DNA from: Corythucha ciliata
Taxonomy: Eukaryota > Arthropoda > Insecta > Hemiptera > Tingidae
Direction of reading: 5' to 3'
DNA: 64,000 bases
Assembly (NCBI GenBank): GCA_038030265.1
Contig: CM075938.1
Location: 50,647,189 to 50,711,188, forward strand
The position numbers and the translations under genes were made by a program. Below the pieces are notes generated by a model. It was given only the letters and a program-made list of their open reading frames with translations, did no database searches and was not told where the DNA came from. Below, piece after piece: positions 31,561 through 45,060 of this stretch. Positions within the stretch are counted from its first letter, which is position 1, and each line of letters starts with the position of its first letter.

Positions 31561-34500
31561 TCAGGCCTACAGTTTTTCCTGAAGATTTGTAGTTTTTGGA
31601 GTCAGTTTACAGGTCTACGGTTCCCCTTCGACACTTTTTGACACCCTCCCATCACCGTGAATAACTTCCATTGCGCCTCTCATGACTTTTTGAGCTCCAC
31701 CTCCCCCTCCTCACCCATGCGGCGACTATAAGGAAAATAGCTCGCTATCTCCTTGGCCTTCTGGAACTTTCACAAGTGATACTCCCCCTCCGCCCAAGGC
31801 GTACAATAACGCGTCTGTTGGCGATAATTAATTCAAATTACACTCTTTGCACACCCTTCTTCCCTCCACCGCCAGCCATGACAACCACTGCATGCTCCTT
31901 CACCCCCCCCCCCCACCCCACTATACGAAACACTTACAGTCTGCCTTTTACACAGCAGCCTCGCGGCTCGTTTTATAAAATTAATTTCCCAGTTCCACGA
32001 CTATGGATAAGGCTATTCCCCCCCTCCCTGCCCCTCTACCAGACGAAGGGCTGCGTAATAAAGAACTTTTTAAATCTATAAAAAAAAAAAAAAAAAATCC
32101 CGCCGTACGAGCTCTCACGACATTCCCTTTGTCGGCTACTGGGTGCGCTATTACGAAATGTGTTTTTTTTGAACACGGCTTCCTTATGCGCGTAGGTTTC
32201 GTGAGATTCCGCGTCCCTTTATAGCGGTGTGGTGCGGCGAGGGGGGGGGTAGAAGGGCGTTGCAACAACTTTGCTCTTTGTTTATTCGGGTTTCAAAATA
32301 TTATGAAGTCGATAAATTTATCGGCTGGAAAGATAACTGTTTTGCGTGGGTCTTTTATTATTCAAAAAGCCACAATATAATTAATCCGACCGAATCAACT
32401 GATATAGAGAACCGAGAGATAGTAAGCCTTTTAGAGAGAGAGAGAGAGAGAGAGTGAGAGAGAAAAGGGAGGATTTGGCATCCTGTGTATGCTTGAAGGT
32501 AGGGTGGGGAGGGGTGGGGGTAAAGTTTCGCTAGCGCTTAATTTATGAGTCTCTCGTGTGAAAACAGCCTCATACAAACCCGTGTTGCACCGAATTTCGC
32601 CTCAGGCTGACCAATTTCCGCTAAAAAGTTCTTCGAACTTGACCTTAAAAAAGCCGTTCCGGAAGGGGAGGAGCCGTCCCTAGGAATTTTTCTCGTGGGT
32701 GTAGAGGTGTTGTACAGTCAACCGTCGTGGGGAATTTCGTATAAAAACGTGAAACCTTTTGTTGGGCTTTCGACCCCGCGACTCCTCCTCCTCCTCCTTC
32801 GTACCAACAGAGTCTCCTCCGCACACTCAGCGCGCCGTTATGAAAACAAACGGAAAATATAATAACAGCACTGTGGCTTTGTATATTAATTGTTTTAGTA
32901 CCCAATGGTGGGCTATCTTCATCGACTGTTTCGCTTCGGTGGTGGCCTGCCTGAACGGACCGAAGCGGTTGGGGGGGGGGGGGGTCTTTTTCCGATAAAA
33001 TCTTTTGCCGACAAATAAAATGTGCTCAATTAAAAGAACCAGATGTTAACGTCACATGTGTCACGTTAGGTCTGAGATGTCACGCGTAAATTGACCATGT
33101 ACATAAAAAAAAAAAAAAAAAGTTCAACTCATTAGGGCGCTCATACAACTAGAATTGACGAATTTATACGAAAGGCTCGACTCGTAAAACAGCTTTTCAC
33201 GGGAGATTTGACGGGAAAAAGTGTTCTAATTTATTTAACCGAGTTAGGCAACAAGATTTATTTGTTTTATTCGTATTTTTTTTTTATTTATAACTTTATA
33301 GATAAACAGTGCGGGGAGGGGTAGGATATACAAGAAGCTTGTTTTTAATGAAATATCCAATTTCATGAGCTGAAATCAATGCCGAGGCACTCACTGGTTT
33401 TTACCCCCCCCCCCTCACCAATTAAACCACTATTTCAAGGAAGTAGTACGTTCTGCGACTCTTAAATAACTGTAATGAAAGGAAAATGGAGTAAGCGGAG
33501 CAGCGCGCTGTAAATTAGTCGATTATTTATTTACTCGTCACGTTCCATGCATTTACTTAAAGGCAAAAAAAAGTGTAACTGACCTACGGTACTGTTGCAA
33601 ACCAAAAATAAAAGAAAGAAATGGGTTAAATTAAACACGACACTGAATTAGCTCTGATTCACGCGAACCGCTTAAGAGGCCTCTGTTAAGAACTAACGAG
33701 TTTAAAAATAGTAGTCGATTTTCAAGTGTTTCAAACAAAGACATCAAGGCGAACGGGGCGAAAAAAAAAAAAAAAAAAGCGAAGGAGTTAATCTTGATAG
33801 CAATAAAGCTTTGACCACGAATTTGCACATCAAAAGTCTAATTTTCAAGTGTGAGTGAAACGTCTGTTCTTTCTGAACGTCTAAATTTATAACGTTCCGC
33901 TAAACGATGTGCAATTCTAATGAGATTCAACCTTGACCTCGACGTTTCAAAATCATTACAAGCTTGTTGACTGGTTTTTCATCGTCTTGAACCGCATACT
34001 TCCGTTTTTGTGTTCAAGAGAGGAGAGAAGATATATAGAAGGAAAAAAAAAAAAGCTGTCGGTCTGATTCGTGACCTTTTCTGATCTCCGAGATTTTGAA
34101 CGGCGCCTATTCTATTTATTGGTCCAGAAGGCGTCGTTTAAGTAGGTCGCGCCGTTTAAAAAATTCAAACAGTTTTATTAAACGACCGAAGAAAGAAGAC
34201 GCGGCGTTGAAACCGTTTTCTTTCTGATTTTTAATTGAACGCCAAGAGGTGCAGGGCACCGGGTCGCGACAGACACAGAAAAACGTTGCTGAGTGAATGG
34301 GTGTGGGTTCCCTTGCGAACTTGTGATCTTTGGTGGAGGGAGGAAGGTTTTACACACACACACACAAAAAGTGAGAAAATAAGGAAACTTTTGAAGGACG
34401 GTGTGAAAATGCGATAGGATTGAAGGTATTGTTTGGCTTTTATCAGTCCCATAAGGCGAAAGGAAGGGCAAAAACTATTCCCGCCCACCCCCCCATCACG

Positions 34501-35085
34501 ACCTGTTCCTTTCTCTTTTTTCTCGCTTATCACGCCCTGTATAAACGAGAAACGATATTATTATATATACAGTCTATAGACTGACACCTCTAATCTGATC
34601 AGTCGGATAAAACAATTAATTATTGATATTGTTTAAAAAAGAACAAAAAAAAAAAACATGCGTATTGGATATACAAAGTTCGTATAATGGCGGCACATCG
34701 GTGTCTAAATCAACCCACGCGGTGTTTTATAGTGGAATAACCGTCACTGAATCAAAACAAGCAGGTTTCAGCTTTTAGGAAGACACGAATCGATGAGAGT
34801 GATTGACACAGCGTGAGTCGCTAAATGTCAAGAATTGTATTAACGGAGGCTGTCGGAATTGTGAGCTATATATAACGGAAGAAGCCTCTTGAGAGGCCCA
34901 GAACACAATAACAACGAAATTCTGGGGACCTTGAAAGGGGCACGCAGAGACATCTGCAGGGCAAAGGAGGAGTGCGACGCTTGATTACGGTTCTGGCATG
35001 ATGCTTTGAACAGGTAATCAACGTTCGAATAGAGCCATTTTATGGTCCGGCCTGCGGCGTGATGGAAGGCAAAGAAGGCCCCAAC
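31561..35085. other. no gene recognised; homopolymers and microsatellites
   Basis: Holds A runs near 32081, 33104 and 33761, a C run near 31897, a 14-base G run at 32971-32984, a GA microsatellite at 32432-32462 and ACAC near 34352. ORFs of up to 101 codons lie on overlapping strands. A TATA-like ctatatataa at 34865 has no visible gene. Confidence 0.6.
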
Positions 35086-35089
35086 ACAG

Positions 35090-35202
35090 CAAACCTTTTA
35101 ACCATAGCAAAGCTCCAAATCACAACATAGCTCCAATCGACATTATAGCTCTAACCATAACAAATTTACTACTACAAAAAGCTCTAACCAACGTAAATCT
35201 CC
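35090..35202. repeat. short 'agctctaaccataac' repeats
   Basis: Six loose copies of accatagcaaagctcca-like sequence immediately next to the tail module of element D. Same family as 21478-21600 and 49330-50040. Confidence 0.6.
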
Positions 35203-35203
35203 A

Positions 35204-38200
35204 CACTGGTGGACCTATCGGAGCCCGGGGCGGATATCTCTATGAGGCCCCCTAACTCTAAACAAATAATTTAATTTTCCCGTTCGCGTTACGTTAAATT
35301 ATGGCTTTTTTAAAGCGCTATTTCTACACCATATCCTTCAATTAGCGCTTTTGCTAAACGTGCGCCGCTAATGGACGATTTTCTCAATCTCAGCCATGAG
35401 AGAGCGATTGTCGTTAATTTTAGCCGCGAGTAACGTTTTTATCAGTTTTTACTTATTAATCATGAATTTGTGCTTTTTCGTATAAATTTTTCCAATTTTT
35501 AGCCGCGAATTATCGTTTTTTCTGCACTTTATCCGATAATTATTGATTTTCCTGCATTATTTAGTTTTTCTCTGCTTAAGCATCAACGTTTTCTTTACAA
35601 ACCATTTTTAATTGGAATTTGAGTTTTATCGACTTTAACCGCGAATTAGCGTTTCACTCAATTTTAGCCGCGAATCAGCATTTCACTCAATTTTAGCGTG
35701 AAATCAGAGGGTTTTTCAATTTTTGTCTCAAATTAGCGTTTCGCTCAATTTTAGACGCAAATTAGCGTATCCAAGAATTAGTTATTTTCCTCAATTTTAG
35801 CCACAAAGTTGCCTTCAGAAACTATTTTGCTTTGAATTTGAGATTTTCTTGACTTTAGCCGCGAATAATCAGCGATTAGAAAAAAGTTGGCCACTAATTA
35901 GATTGTGCCCTCATTTTAGCCGCCAATCAGAGCTTTCGCACAATTTCATCCGAGAATTAGCGACTTTTCTTTATTTTAGCCGCGATGTAATCAGCCGCTA
36001 ATTAGAGTTTTTTCTCAATTTTATACGAGAATTGGCAATATTTCTTTATTTTAGCCGCGAATTAACTGCCAATTTTTCTCAATTTTTTTTATTTTCGTCG
36101 CGAATTAGTGATTTATAACATTTGTATCCACGAAATATAGTTTTTTACACTATATCCGCGAATTAGCGATTTTTCTCAATTTCATCCACGAATTCTTGAC
36201 ATTTTGGTCGATAATTGTCTTTTGCTCTAATTTTAGCCGCCTATTATAGCTTTCTCTTAATTCCTTCTGAAAATTAGCGATTATTCTTAATTTTAGCCGC
36301 GATTATCGATTTTTCTCCATTTTTCATTTTAACGGCAAATTAGTGATATTAAACACTCGCATACGCGAATAATAATGTGGTTACACTTGATCAGTGAATT
36401 AGCACTTTTAGCTTAATTTTAGCCGCGAATTAATCAGCGATTTTTAAGAAGTTTTGGCCGCTAATTGAAAAAGTTTCCCTATTTTTGCAGCTAATTATAG
36501 CTTCTTCAAATTCCATCCGAATTATTGAGTTTTTTTTTTCAATATTAGCGGCGAATTAACTGGCGATATTTCTCAATTTTTCTGACTTAAGCCGCTAATT
36601 AGTGATTTTAATCATTTTTATCGTCGATTTATAGATTTTCTCCACTTTATCCCACCATTAGCGCTTTTTGTCGATTTCATCCAGAATTAGCGATTTTTCT
36701 CAATTTTAGCCGCGAATCAATCGATGATAATTTAAACAATTTTGACGGCTACATAGCTTTTGCCCTCATTTTAGCCGCTAAGTCGTGTTTTTTCCTCAAT
36801 TTCTTCCGAGAATTAGCGATTTTAATTTTTAGCCGCGAATCAATTGGGCGGTATTTCCACGTAGAGCCTTCCACATTGGATGCATACGCGGGAGTCCCCC
36901 CCCCCCCCGTAAGAAAAAAGACGCCGACGCTCTCGATTAATAATTCGCGATGTTTCTTTATTTTAGCCGCGAATTATTCGCCAATTATTCTACATTTTTT
37001 TTTACTTTAGTCGCGAATCAGTGATTTTTAAAATTTGTATCCATTAATTACAGTTTTTTACACTTTACCGCGAATTAGCGCATTTCCTCAATTTCATCCG
37101 CGAATTATAGATTTTTTTCAATGTTGGCCGCGAATTAATAAGCGAATTCTTGACATCTTGGCCAATCTATTGCCCTAATTTTAGCCACCTCTTATAGCTT
37201 TTTCTCAATTCCTTTTGAAAATTAGCGATTATTCATAATTTTATCCGCGATTATCGATTTTTCTGCATTTTTCGTTTTAACAGCAAAATAGTGATATCAA
37301 ACACTCGCATACGCGAATAATAATGTTTTTACACTTTATCGGTGAATTAGCGCTTTTAGCTCAACATTAGCCGTGAGTTAATCAGCGGGTTTTAAGAAGT
37401 TTTGGCCGCTAATTGAAAATGTTTCCCTATTTCTTGCAGCTATTTATAGCTTTTTCTCAATTTCAACCGAATTATTGATTTTTTTTTTCAATTTTAGCGG
37501 CGAATTAACCGGCGATATTTCTCAATTTTCCTGGCTTAAGCCGCGAATTAGCGATTTTAATCATTTTTATGGTCGAATTATGGTTTTTTCTACACTTTAT
37601 CCACGCATTAGCGCTTTTTATCGACCTCATCCGATCATCGATTTCATCATTAGCGATTTTAAATTTTAGCCGTGAATCAACTGGGCGGTATTTCTGCGTT
37701 TTTTAGTCTTTATCTGTGAGTTAGGGATTTTCTTAATTTTAGCCGGGAATTATTAAGCGATTTTTACTTGATTTTAGCCGCGAATCAACGTCATTTCTAC
37801 ATTTTATTTACGCATTAGCGCTTTTCATCAATTTCGTGCGCGATTTAACTCACGATTTAAAAAAAAAAAATTGACCGCGAATTAGCTTTTTCTCTAATTC
37901 GAGGTGATGATTAGCGCTTTTTCCTAATTTAATCCGCAAATTGGAGAGTTTTCATAATTTTATCCTCGAATTAACTGGCGATTTATCTTAATTTGTATCC
38001 GCGAATGATTGCTTTTCTGTTCTTTATCCGCGCATAAGTGTTTTGTCTCAATTTCATCCGAGAATTAACGATTTGTTTTCAATTTTAGCTGCGAAATAAT
38101 CAGCATTTTTTGAAAAAACTTGACCGCTAATTAGCTTTTGCCCTAAATTAGCCGCGAATTAGTGATTTTTCATCATTTGTATCCGCCAATTAACTGGAAA

Positions 38201-38990
38201 ATTTTCTTAATTTCAGCCGTAAACTAGAGTTTTTTCGCCAAATCGGCGAATTATAGCGCCTTTTCTTTTCTTTTATCCGGCGCGAATACAAATGGCTGAT
38301 TTCCTTAATTTCAGTTGCCAATTTGTTTAATTTTATTCCCGAATCAATTGTTTTTCGATTTAAGCCGCGATTTTTTTTAATCTCACTTTCATATACCATC
38401 AAATTAGTAATTTTTGCCATTTTCAGCCGCGGACTGGGCCCAATCACGGCACATTAGCGTGTTTTTTTTTTTTTTCCTTCACATTTTAGCCGTAAAATGG
38501 CCTCTGAATACCGTGCGAGGGAGCAATTTTTTCTCAATTTTGACTTGGAAGTTGAGTATGAGACTTTTCTATCAAATTTGAGCTACAGCACACTTGATTT
38601 CGTTTTTTTTTTTGCGCTTTTTCTCAGTTATAGCCACGAATTATAGGGCGCTGTCTCAATTTAATCCGCGAATTAGCACATTTTATCAATTTTAGCTGCG
38701 AATTATAGCGCTTTAACTCAATTATAGCCGTGAAGCGGCGTTTTATCCCAATTTTAGCTCCGAATCGTTGATTTTTTTCTGAAAATTTGTGCTTTTTATC
38801 AATTTAATCCACGAATTAGCAGTTTTTCCTCAATTTTATCCGCGAATAAGCAATTTTTCACAATTTTAACCGCGAGTTCACGTTCGTCAATCAACTTCAC
38901 CTACGAAGTAGCCCTAAGAACCAGTGGGGGGGGGGGGCGTTTTCTTAATTGAAACTGAGAATTAGGGGTTTTTTTCTCAGTTTTAGAGAA
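35204..38990 (-). mobile_element. alpha-filled element D
   Basis: Begins cactggtggacctatcgg with gagcccggggcgg and atgaggcccccta (35204-35265), the reverse complement of the tail module. It is followed by 3.6 kb of reverse alpha. The head side is less clear: 38500-38640 carries the reverse complement of the gtctc...caacttcc...ggccatt segment seen at 28580-28650, and 38911-38940 has tacgaagtagccctaag then a G-run. The exact head end is uncertain. Confidence 0.6.
35290..38900 (-). repeat. alpha satellite inside element D, reverse polarity
   Basis: Monomers tcaattttagccgcgaatta, gcgattttt. A higher-order unit is evident: the run from tttagccgcctattatagc to gcggcgaattaac at about 36230-36570 is repeated at about 37180-37510 with the same order of variants (cgcatacgcgaataataatg at 36359 and 37306), an offset of about 947 bp. 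Confidence 0.85.
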
Positions 38991-41345
38991 TTTTGCTTAA
39001 AGAGGGGGATAACTATATCGCTTGGCTCACACACTTGCAGTTCAGAGGAGAATTAGATGAATCTGAGAAACCTGAAAAGGAGGCCAAGACAAATTTAATT
39101 TCACATGAATCCACAGCTTTTCAAACTACTAAAACTATTCAACGAAGTTTATTTAAATTTATTTCTGCAATCAAAACAGGTCAACACGTCCAATTCTAAT
39201 GGTTTACCGTGTCCTTCTGCGCAATTTTTCTCTACAACTCTTATCGCGATCCACCGCGTTTCACAATCACGGCCCCAACTTTCACCCACGAGAAAAATAT
39301 GCACAGGCAGCCCCCCCTCTCCCCATCCTTTTTCGGATTGTGCGAAAACCGTATAACGTTGAAATTTAAAGCATTTTAGCGTAGCCAGTCGATTATATAG
39401 AATGTGCGCAATGAATGCGCTTTGGCTGGGGATTTAATTAAATGACATGGAGATTTAAACGTGAATTACGCGCATTCGAGAGAATAAGTAGGACGCGTTA
39501 ACATCATTTTGCTTTTCTCAAGGCTCTTTAGGTATAAAAGAACGTCAGAAATGTGGCGTAAAATCTAAAAATTTACCGTCCTTTCTAAAAGACAAAAAAA
39601 AAAAAAAGTTGTAGAAATAGACGGGGAATTAACTTATTTCCTACCTTTAAAACACGAAAATCCCACTCACCCTATCACACGACCCCCCCCCTCCACCACC
39701 TCCGTTGCCAGGACGCGAGGTTTGATGAATTGAGGAACGCTGGGCGCCTCATAAATCTGAAAACTGGGACAGAAGCGAATCACACGGTCGCTATACGTCA
39801 AAATGTTCGTCCTCCAACTCATTCTGGTTGGGTTCACCGTTCAGCAATACGTGAAATATACATACCCCCCCCCCTCCAAGTTCACTCCTACGACCGTAAA
39901 AGAAATGAAAGACAGAAAAAAAAGGCGACGGTTTATACGGAAAAGGTCACGGGTAATCATGAAAATTAGGAAGCCTGTTTCATTCAGTACTAATGCGAAT
40001 TCAAAAGCAATAAATCTTAGGATTTTACCTTTTTCTCCTCCAAAGGCTCCTAATACGGAGAAAGCATAGCGGAAATCCGTTATTTCACTCTTCAAAATGG
40101 TTCTTACCTGAAAAAAAAAAGCGAATAAAAGCATCAAATATTGATCACGCCCAATTTTTTGAACAAGCGTCGTCAGCAAAGGTTATTGAAGAGGGAACGG
40201 TGTCAAGTTCAAGGTTTTCAAAACAAGCAAAAATGTGTATCCCGCAGAATCCCACTCGACCCCCACCCACCCTCTCTCACTCCCACCATCAACACTCTCG
40301 GTAATTTTGACCGCTCGCGTAAATTCAAATCAATCGGAGCGAATATTTATTTTTAACCGCACCTCCGTGAGGTCATGGCACAGCTCGGGGTATATCGGCG
40401 GCGGTGGCGGCGGGAGGGGAGACGGATTCCAAAAGAGAACTTCGAAAATCGTTGAAGTGTGATTTATTATCCAACCAGTTTCGAGCTTTCTAGCTTAAAA
40501 TGAGATTTTCTCGGTTGGATTCAGCGCTTTAAAATACACCCTTCCCCTCTTCCTCCACCAGCGTCTTTCCAGTTTTTTATTAAAGACAACAATAAACTGT
40601 TGCTCAGTTAGTAGCCGTTGCAGTAAAGGTTGTTGGCTATGATTGGTTTGGTGAGGGGTGAGGGGTTAAAGGGTGGTTCGAAGAGGAGGTATATCACTTT
40701 ATTTAAATCAGACGTTGCCGGCCTTGGCATTTTGCGCGTTTTAAATAAAAGACGAATCGACTATTTTTGTTTTTGTTTTAGGTTGCGAGTTTATGGTACG
40801 AGGCAAATGCACCGATTGGTTGGTTCGTTACGCCGAGTTCGCGCTCTATTAGACCTTTTTCATAGAGAATACTTTTAAAACTCAGTTCCCCCACCCTCTC
40901 ACCAAGCAATTTCTGCCTGTCACAATAGAGGCAGGCAATAAGGCAATGAGAGACGTAAAATTGAGTGGGAACCAAAAAATTAGTTCGTCGAAGTAGCGTA
41001 GGCTTGGTACATTATAATGAGTTCGAATTTATCAGCAAATTTATTAGGCAATCCAACGGGTTGCCTTCCACTTCCCACGTAACGTTAACAGCGGAACATT
41101 TCAATCTTTTCGAGCACTCGTCTCCTCACCAGGTTTTCCCCAAAATGACCCAAGTTACTGAATTAACAGTTTTTCATGTGTCAAAGTCACCTGCGGATGG
41201 GCATCAAATGCTCGTTTTTTTGACCATTTGTGCGGCTTATGTGCAGATTTGCCAGGTGCTCCGTGAAAGAAACCGCGGGCTGAGGTTCTCCAAGAAGCAC
41301 AAAAACCGCACTAGAAGATCCAGCGCAGCCTCGGCATTGTCATGT
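38991..41345. other. no gene recognised
   Basis: Mixed AT-rich sequence with C runs near 39680 and 39866 and an A run near 39594. A TATA-like gtataaaag at 39530 is not followed by a recognisable gene. The longest frame (40965-41372, 135 codons) matches nothing I recognise. Confidence 0.5.
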
Positions 41346-41433
41346 GTCTTTCACATTTCAGCACCATATTAGCAAACTTCGTTTCAACTTTAGCTATCGA
41401 TTCGCACTTATTTGTTTAAGCCTCGAAGTTGCC
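41346..41433 (-). repeat. alpha satellite, short block
   Basis: Three to four reverse monomers ending in gcctcgaagttgcc, where a hAT-like end is inserted. Confidence 0.6.
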
Positions 41434-41690
41434 CAGGGGTGGGCAAAATACTTTGAAAATGTAATTTAAATACAAAGCTTTTCAAAAATTCGATTTCGAC
41501 GGCATACAGTGCGAAAAACACGAAAAATAAATAAATCAAAAATATCAGGTCCTTCAATAGACAAGTTGACAAAATGTAGCAGCGCGAAACGGCGCTGCGC
41601 CGCGATGCGCAAAGAAAAGTAGGCAAGTTGTCACGAAGTATTTAGTACCGAACCGGCGAGCACTGGTGGATCGTGAGCTGAAAAGGAGGT
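41434..41690. mobile_element. hAT-like end CAGGGGTGGGCAAA, partner not found
   Basis: caggggtgggcaaaatactt begins at 41434 inside an alpha monomer and is followed by gtaatttaaatac, as in hAT-like non-autonomous repeats. No matching inverted end was found before the tail module at 41696. Confidence 0.45.
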
Positions 41691-41779
41691 GAGGTCACTG
41701 GTGGACCTATATCGGGGCCCGGGGCGGAAATCTTCAAGAGGACCCTAAAAGTCTCTTAACTCTACATAAAACCTTTATT

Positions 41780-43510
41780 GGTAACCTCTAAGGCCTTTTC
41801 CTAATTTTAGCCGTGGCCTTTTCCATATATTGTAGGAAAATTACCGCTATTTCCACAGTCTATCCGCTATACAGCGCTTATGCCAAGTTTAAACTGCGAA
41901 TTTCTCCATTTTAGCCGGGAATGAGTGCTTTTTGTCAACTTTAACAGCAAATTAGCGCTTTTCGCCGCAAATTAGCAACTGATTAGCAGGGTAATCCCCC
42001 CCCCCCCCATAAAGACATAAAAATGCGCTTTTCCCCAAATTTAGCAGCAAAGTAGATTTGGTATCCTGTGAATCAGCGATGTTTCTTCAACTTTCCTCGA
42101 GTTGGCGTTTTCCACAATTTTAGCTGCAAATTAGCGACTTTTTCTAGCGGTTTACTCACTATGAGCTGAAAATTACTCAATATTAGCCGTAAAATTCTCG
42201 AAATGTGTACCATAAATTAGCATTTTTTGTTCACCGTAACCATACACTGCGGAATAGCGATTTCGTCTCAGTTTTAGCCGCGAATTTGCGAGTTTTTCAC
42301 TCATAGCCATGAATTAGCGCTTTTTTCTCAATTTTAGCCTCAAAGTCTCTCGAGGAAGCCGCGAATTAACGTATTTCCAATTTTTGACGCAAATTTAAAT
42401 TTGTCTCAATTTTAGCCGTAAATTAGCGCTTTTTCGTAATTTTAGCAGTGCAGTAGCTATTTCTAGCCCGTGTATTGGCGAATTTTGTTCATTTTAGCCA
42501 CGAATTGGCGTTCTCCGATATTTTTACTGCAAATCGGCAATTCTTCCATTTTTTACAGTGAATTAGCACTTTTTGTTTCAATTTAGGCTGAAAATTAACT
42601 TTTCTCTTTATTCTAGCCAGAATAATTACTGATTTTCTCTATATTAGCCGCAAATTGGCACCGAATTAGTAATTTTTTTTCCATTTTAATTATATGTAGA
42701 ATAGGGCTTCATCTCAGTTCTAGCCGTGAATCAGTGTTTTTTCGTGAATTTGCCGTTTACCTCAATTTTAGCCACAAAGTTGTTGTCAGAAGGCGGAATT
42801 AGAAATTCCAACACACTTTATACGCGATTATTTTCCTCAATTTTAGCCGTAAATTCGCGTTTTTTTCAACTTTAGCAGCTTTGAAGCGTTTCTATAATCT
42901 GTGAATTCGCGAATTACCTTAATTTTTCAGCCACGAATTCGTGATTTCCTCAGATTTTAGCCGGGAATAACACTTTTTCCCAATTTGAGCTGATAACGAG
43001 GTTTTTACTTATTTATGACAGGCTAATTATAGTGAATTTTTCAATATTAGCTGGTTTTTTTTACACTTTAGTCCCACGTTGGCATTTTTCCTTCAATTTT
43101 TGCTATGGATTAGCGTTTATTGTTTAGTTTTAGCCTCGAACAGAAGCTACGCATTTGCGTTTTGTCAATTTTTCAAGGTTCAGTGACTTTGTGGGTCGCG
43201 CTCTCTTCGGTATACAAAATAACGGCCAACGAAAAATTTAGAGATCTTTTTTATAACGACAAAAAAATACGAACTCACGATCAAACTGACTAATGTTGTT
43301 TTTTTAACATAATATTTGTTATTTTTAAAATAAAAATTGAGGTTTGTTAGCTGTTGGCACGCTACAACTTTAACCAATTTTGGGCCACGGGTTAGCGCTT
43401 TTAATCAATTCTAGCAGTGCAGTAGGGATTCTTTCGTTTGTTTGGCGATTTTCCTCCATTTTAGCCACGATTTGGCGTTTTCCTCATTTTCAGCTGCAGT
43501 TTAGCCATTT
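41780..43510 (-). repeat. alpha satellite inside element C, reverse polarity
   Basis: Degenerate 28-30 bp monomers. Polarity briefly flips to forward at about 43510-43640 (gctaaaattgagaattaaa). Landmark acaaagttg-gtcagaagg at about 42773. Confidence 0.8.
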
Positions 43511-43640
43511 TTTTAAGATAAAGCGCTCACTCGCCACTGAAATGAAGATAAACGCTAATTCGTGGATCAAGTAAATAAAATACATGAACTGGCTGCAATT
43601 GATCAAAAGCTATAATTCTCGGCTAAAATTGAGAATTAAA

Positions 43641-43740
43641 CAGTGGCGGCGGAAGTGGGGTTCAGGGTCAGCGAATGCTCCCCCCCCCACCAATTGTCTG
43701 TGGTTGGGGGAGCAGCACTCCCCCAATCCGATGTTTCAGG
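43641..43740. mobile_element. MITE-like end CAGTGGCGGCGGAAG with C-run
   Basis: cagtggcggcggaagtgggg, then a C-run and tgggggagcagcactccccc. The reverse complement of 45605-45696 (ending ttccgccaccactg) has the same layout: CAGTGGTGGCGGAAG, gggggagcaag and a C-run. The two could be the ends of one 2.06-kb insertion or two separate MITEs. Confidence 0.45.
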
Positions 43741-44210
43741 AATCGAGAAAAAATGGCTTCGTGTTGAATTTGTCTCCTAAAAATTATCGTTCGCACCTTC
43801 CACAACATGAATCGGGTTCACCAGCCACATCTGCAGCCCAGAGCTGGGTTCCCTTAGTGCCGAATCCGCGAAATTGCTCCTCTGATGAAGGTCACAAACG
43901 TGTGAAATTGCTATCTTGAAACCCCGTGAAATATGACTTTTTAAGGAGTCAACCCCGCAAATTTGAATTTTGAGGGAATCAATCATTCGAAATTGATTTT
44001 GCAAAGGGCCAAATCTTTAAAATTTCAATTCTAGCCAGCTAACCAAGACAATTCCAGCCAAGACCATAAAGAAGAGGAACGTGGCTCTGGAATTAACTGT
44101 TTCGTCCTCCTGGTTGGTCTTTTTGGGTGACTAAAACCCGATAAATTTGGTTCTTTGGAATCCGAATCCACGAAATTTGAGCTTTGAAAGGCTAACCCCC
44201 TCGTTTTCTC
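43741..44210. repeat. decayed 'ccccgaaatttgaattttga' satellite (epsilon)
   Basis: Phrases such as ccgcaaatttgaattttgag and gaatccacgaaatttgagc recur at about 30-40 bp. It resembles the block at 61690-62850. Confidence 0.5.
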
Positions 44211-45060
44211 ACTTTTAGCCACAAAAAAGTTTCATTCAGAAGCCGAGAATCGGCGTATTTACAATTTTGAACATTTATTGGGATTTTTGTCCATTTTATC
44301 CGCGAATTAGAGCTTTTTCTCAATTTTCAGCTGGGAATTATAGCACTTTTCTGAATTTTAACGTAAAATTATCATTTTTAGGCCAAAATTGGCGTTTTGC
44401 TCGGCGTTAGCCCGGTTTTTCTCAATTTGAGCTGAAATTTAGAGTTTTCCTTAATTTTAGCCGCGCTAATTAGTGATTTTTGCAGTATTATCCGTGAATA
44501 AGGCGTTTGTTTTACATTTTAGCCCCACATTGGCCATTTCATTTAAATTTAGTTATGGATTAGCTCTTTTTCGAAATATTCTTTATAAGATACGGATTGG
44601 CGCTTTCTCAATTCTATCCGCGAATAAGTGATTGTTTTCATTTTTATCCGCAAATTAACGTTTTTCCTACAGGCTATGCGCGAATTAGCGCTTTTACTCA
44701 ATTTCCTCGACGGATTAGGCAATTTTTCTCAATTTTAGCCGCGGGCTTGGCCCAAAAACAGCACATTAGCGGTTTTTGGGTACATTTTAGTAAAATTGAA
44801 ATTGCCACCATACACCGAGAATCAGAGATTTTTTAAATAATTTATGGTGCGAAAGTTACATCGAGAAACTAGGAATGGGCGCTTTTTTGCAGTTTTAGTC
44901 ACGAATTTTTTTGCCGCCTACTCGCCCAACATCGGCACATTAGAGCGCCTTCTCAATTTTATCTGCTTTAGGACCTAACGAAACTTGGGAATCAGCGTAT
45001 TTTCTCTATTTTAGCCGCAAAGTTGCTTCCAGAAGGCACAAATTTTCTCAATTTTTAGCC
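44211..45060 (-). repeat. alpha satellite, reverse polarity, head-proximal part of element C
   Basis: Monomers as elsewhere. Toward the end it matches the head-proximal part of elements A and B in reverse (taggacctaacgaaact-ggga at 44971 versus tccccagtttc-ttaggtcct). Confidence 0.8.

Noticed and set aside
34865..34874. TATA box ctatatataa
   Set aside because: No initiator, open frame or other promoter element nearby; AT-rich sequence produces such strings by chance.
40965..41372. 135-codon plus-strand frame
   Set aside because: No recognisable domain, ends in alpha satellite, no supporting promoter or splice signals; treated as chance.
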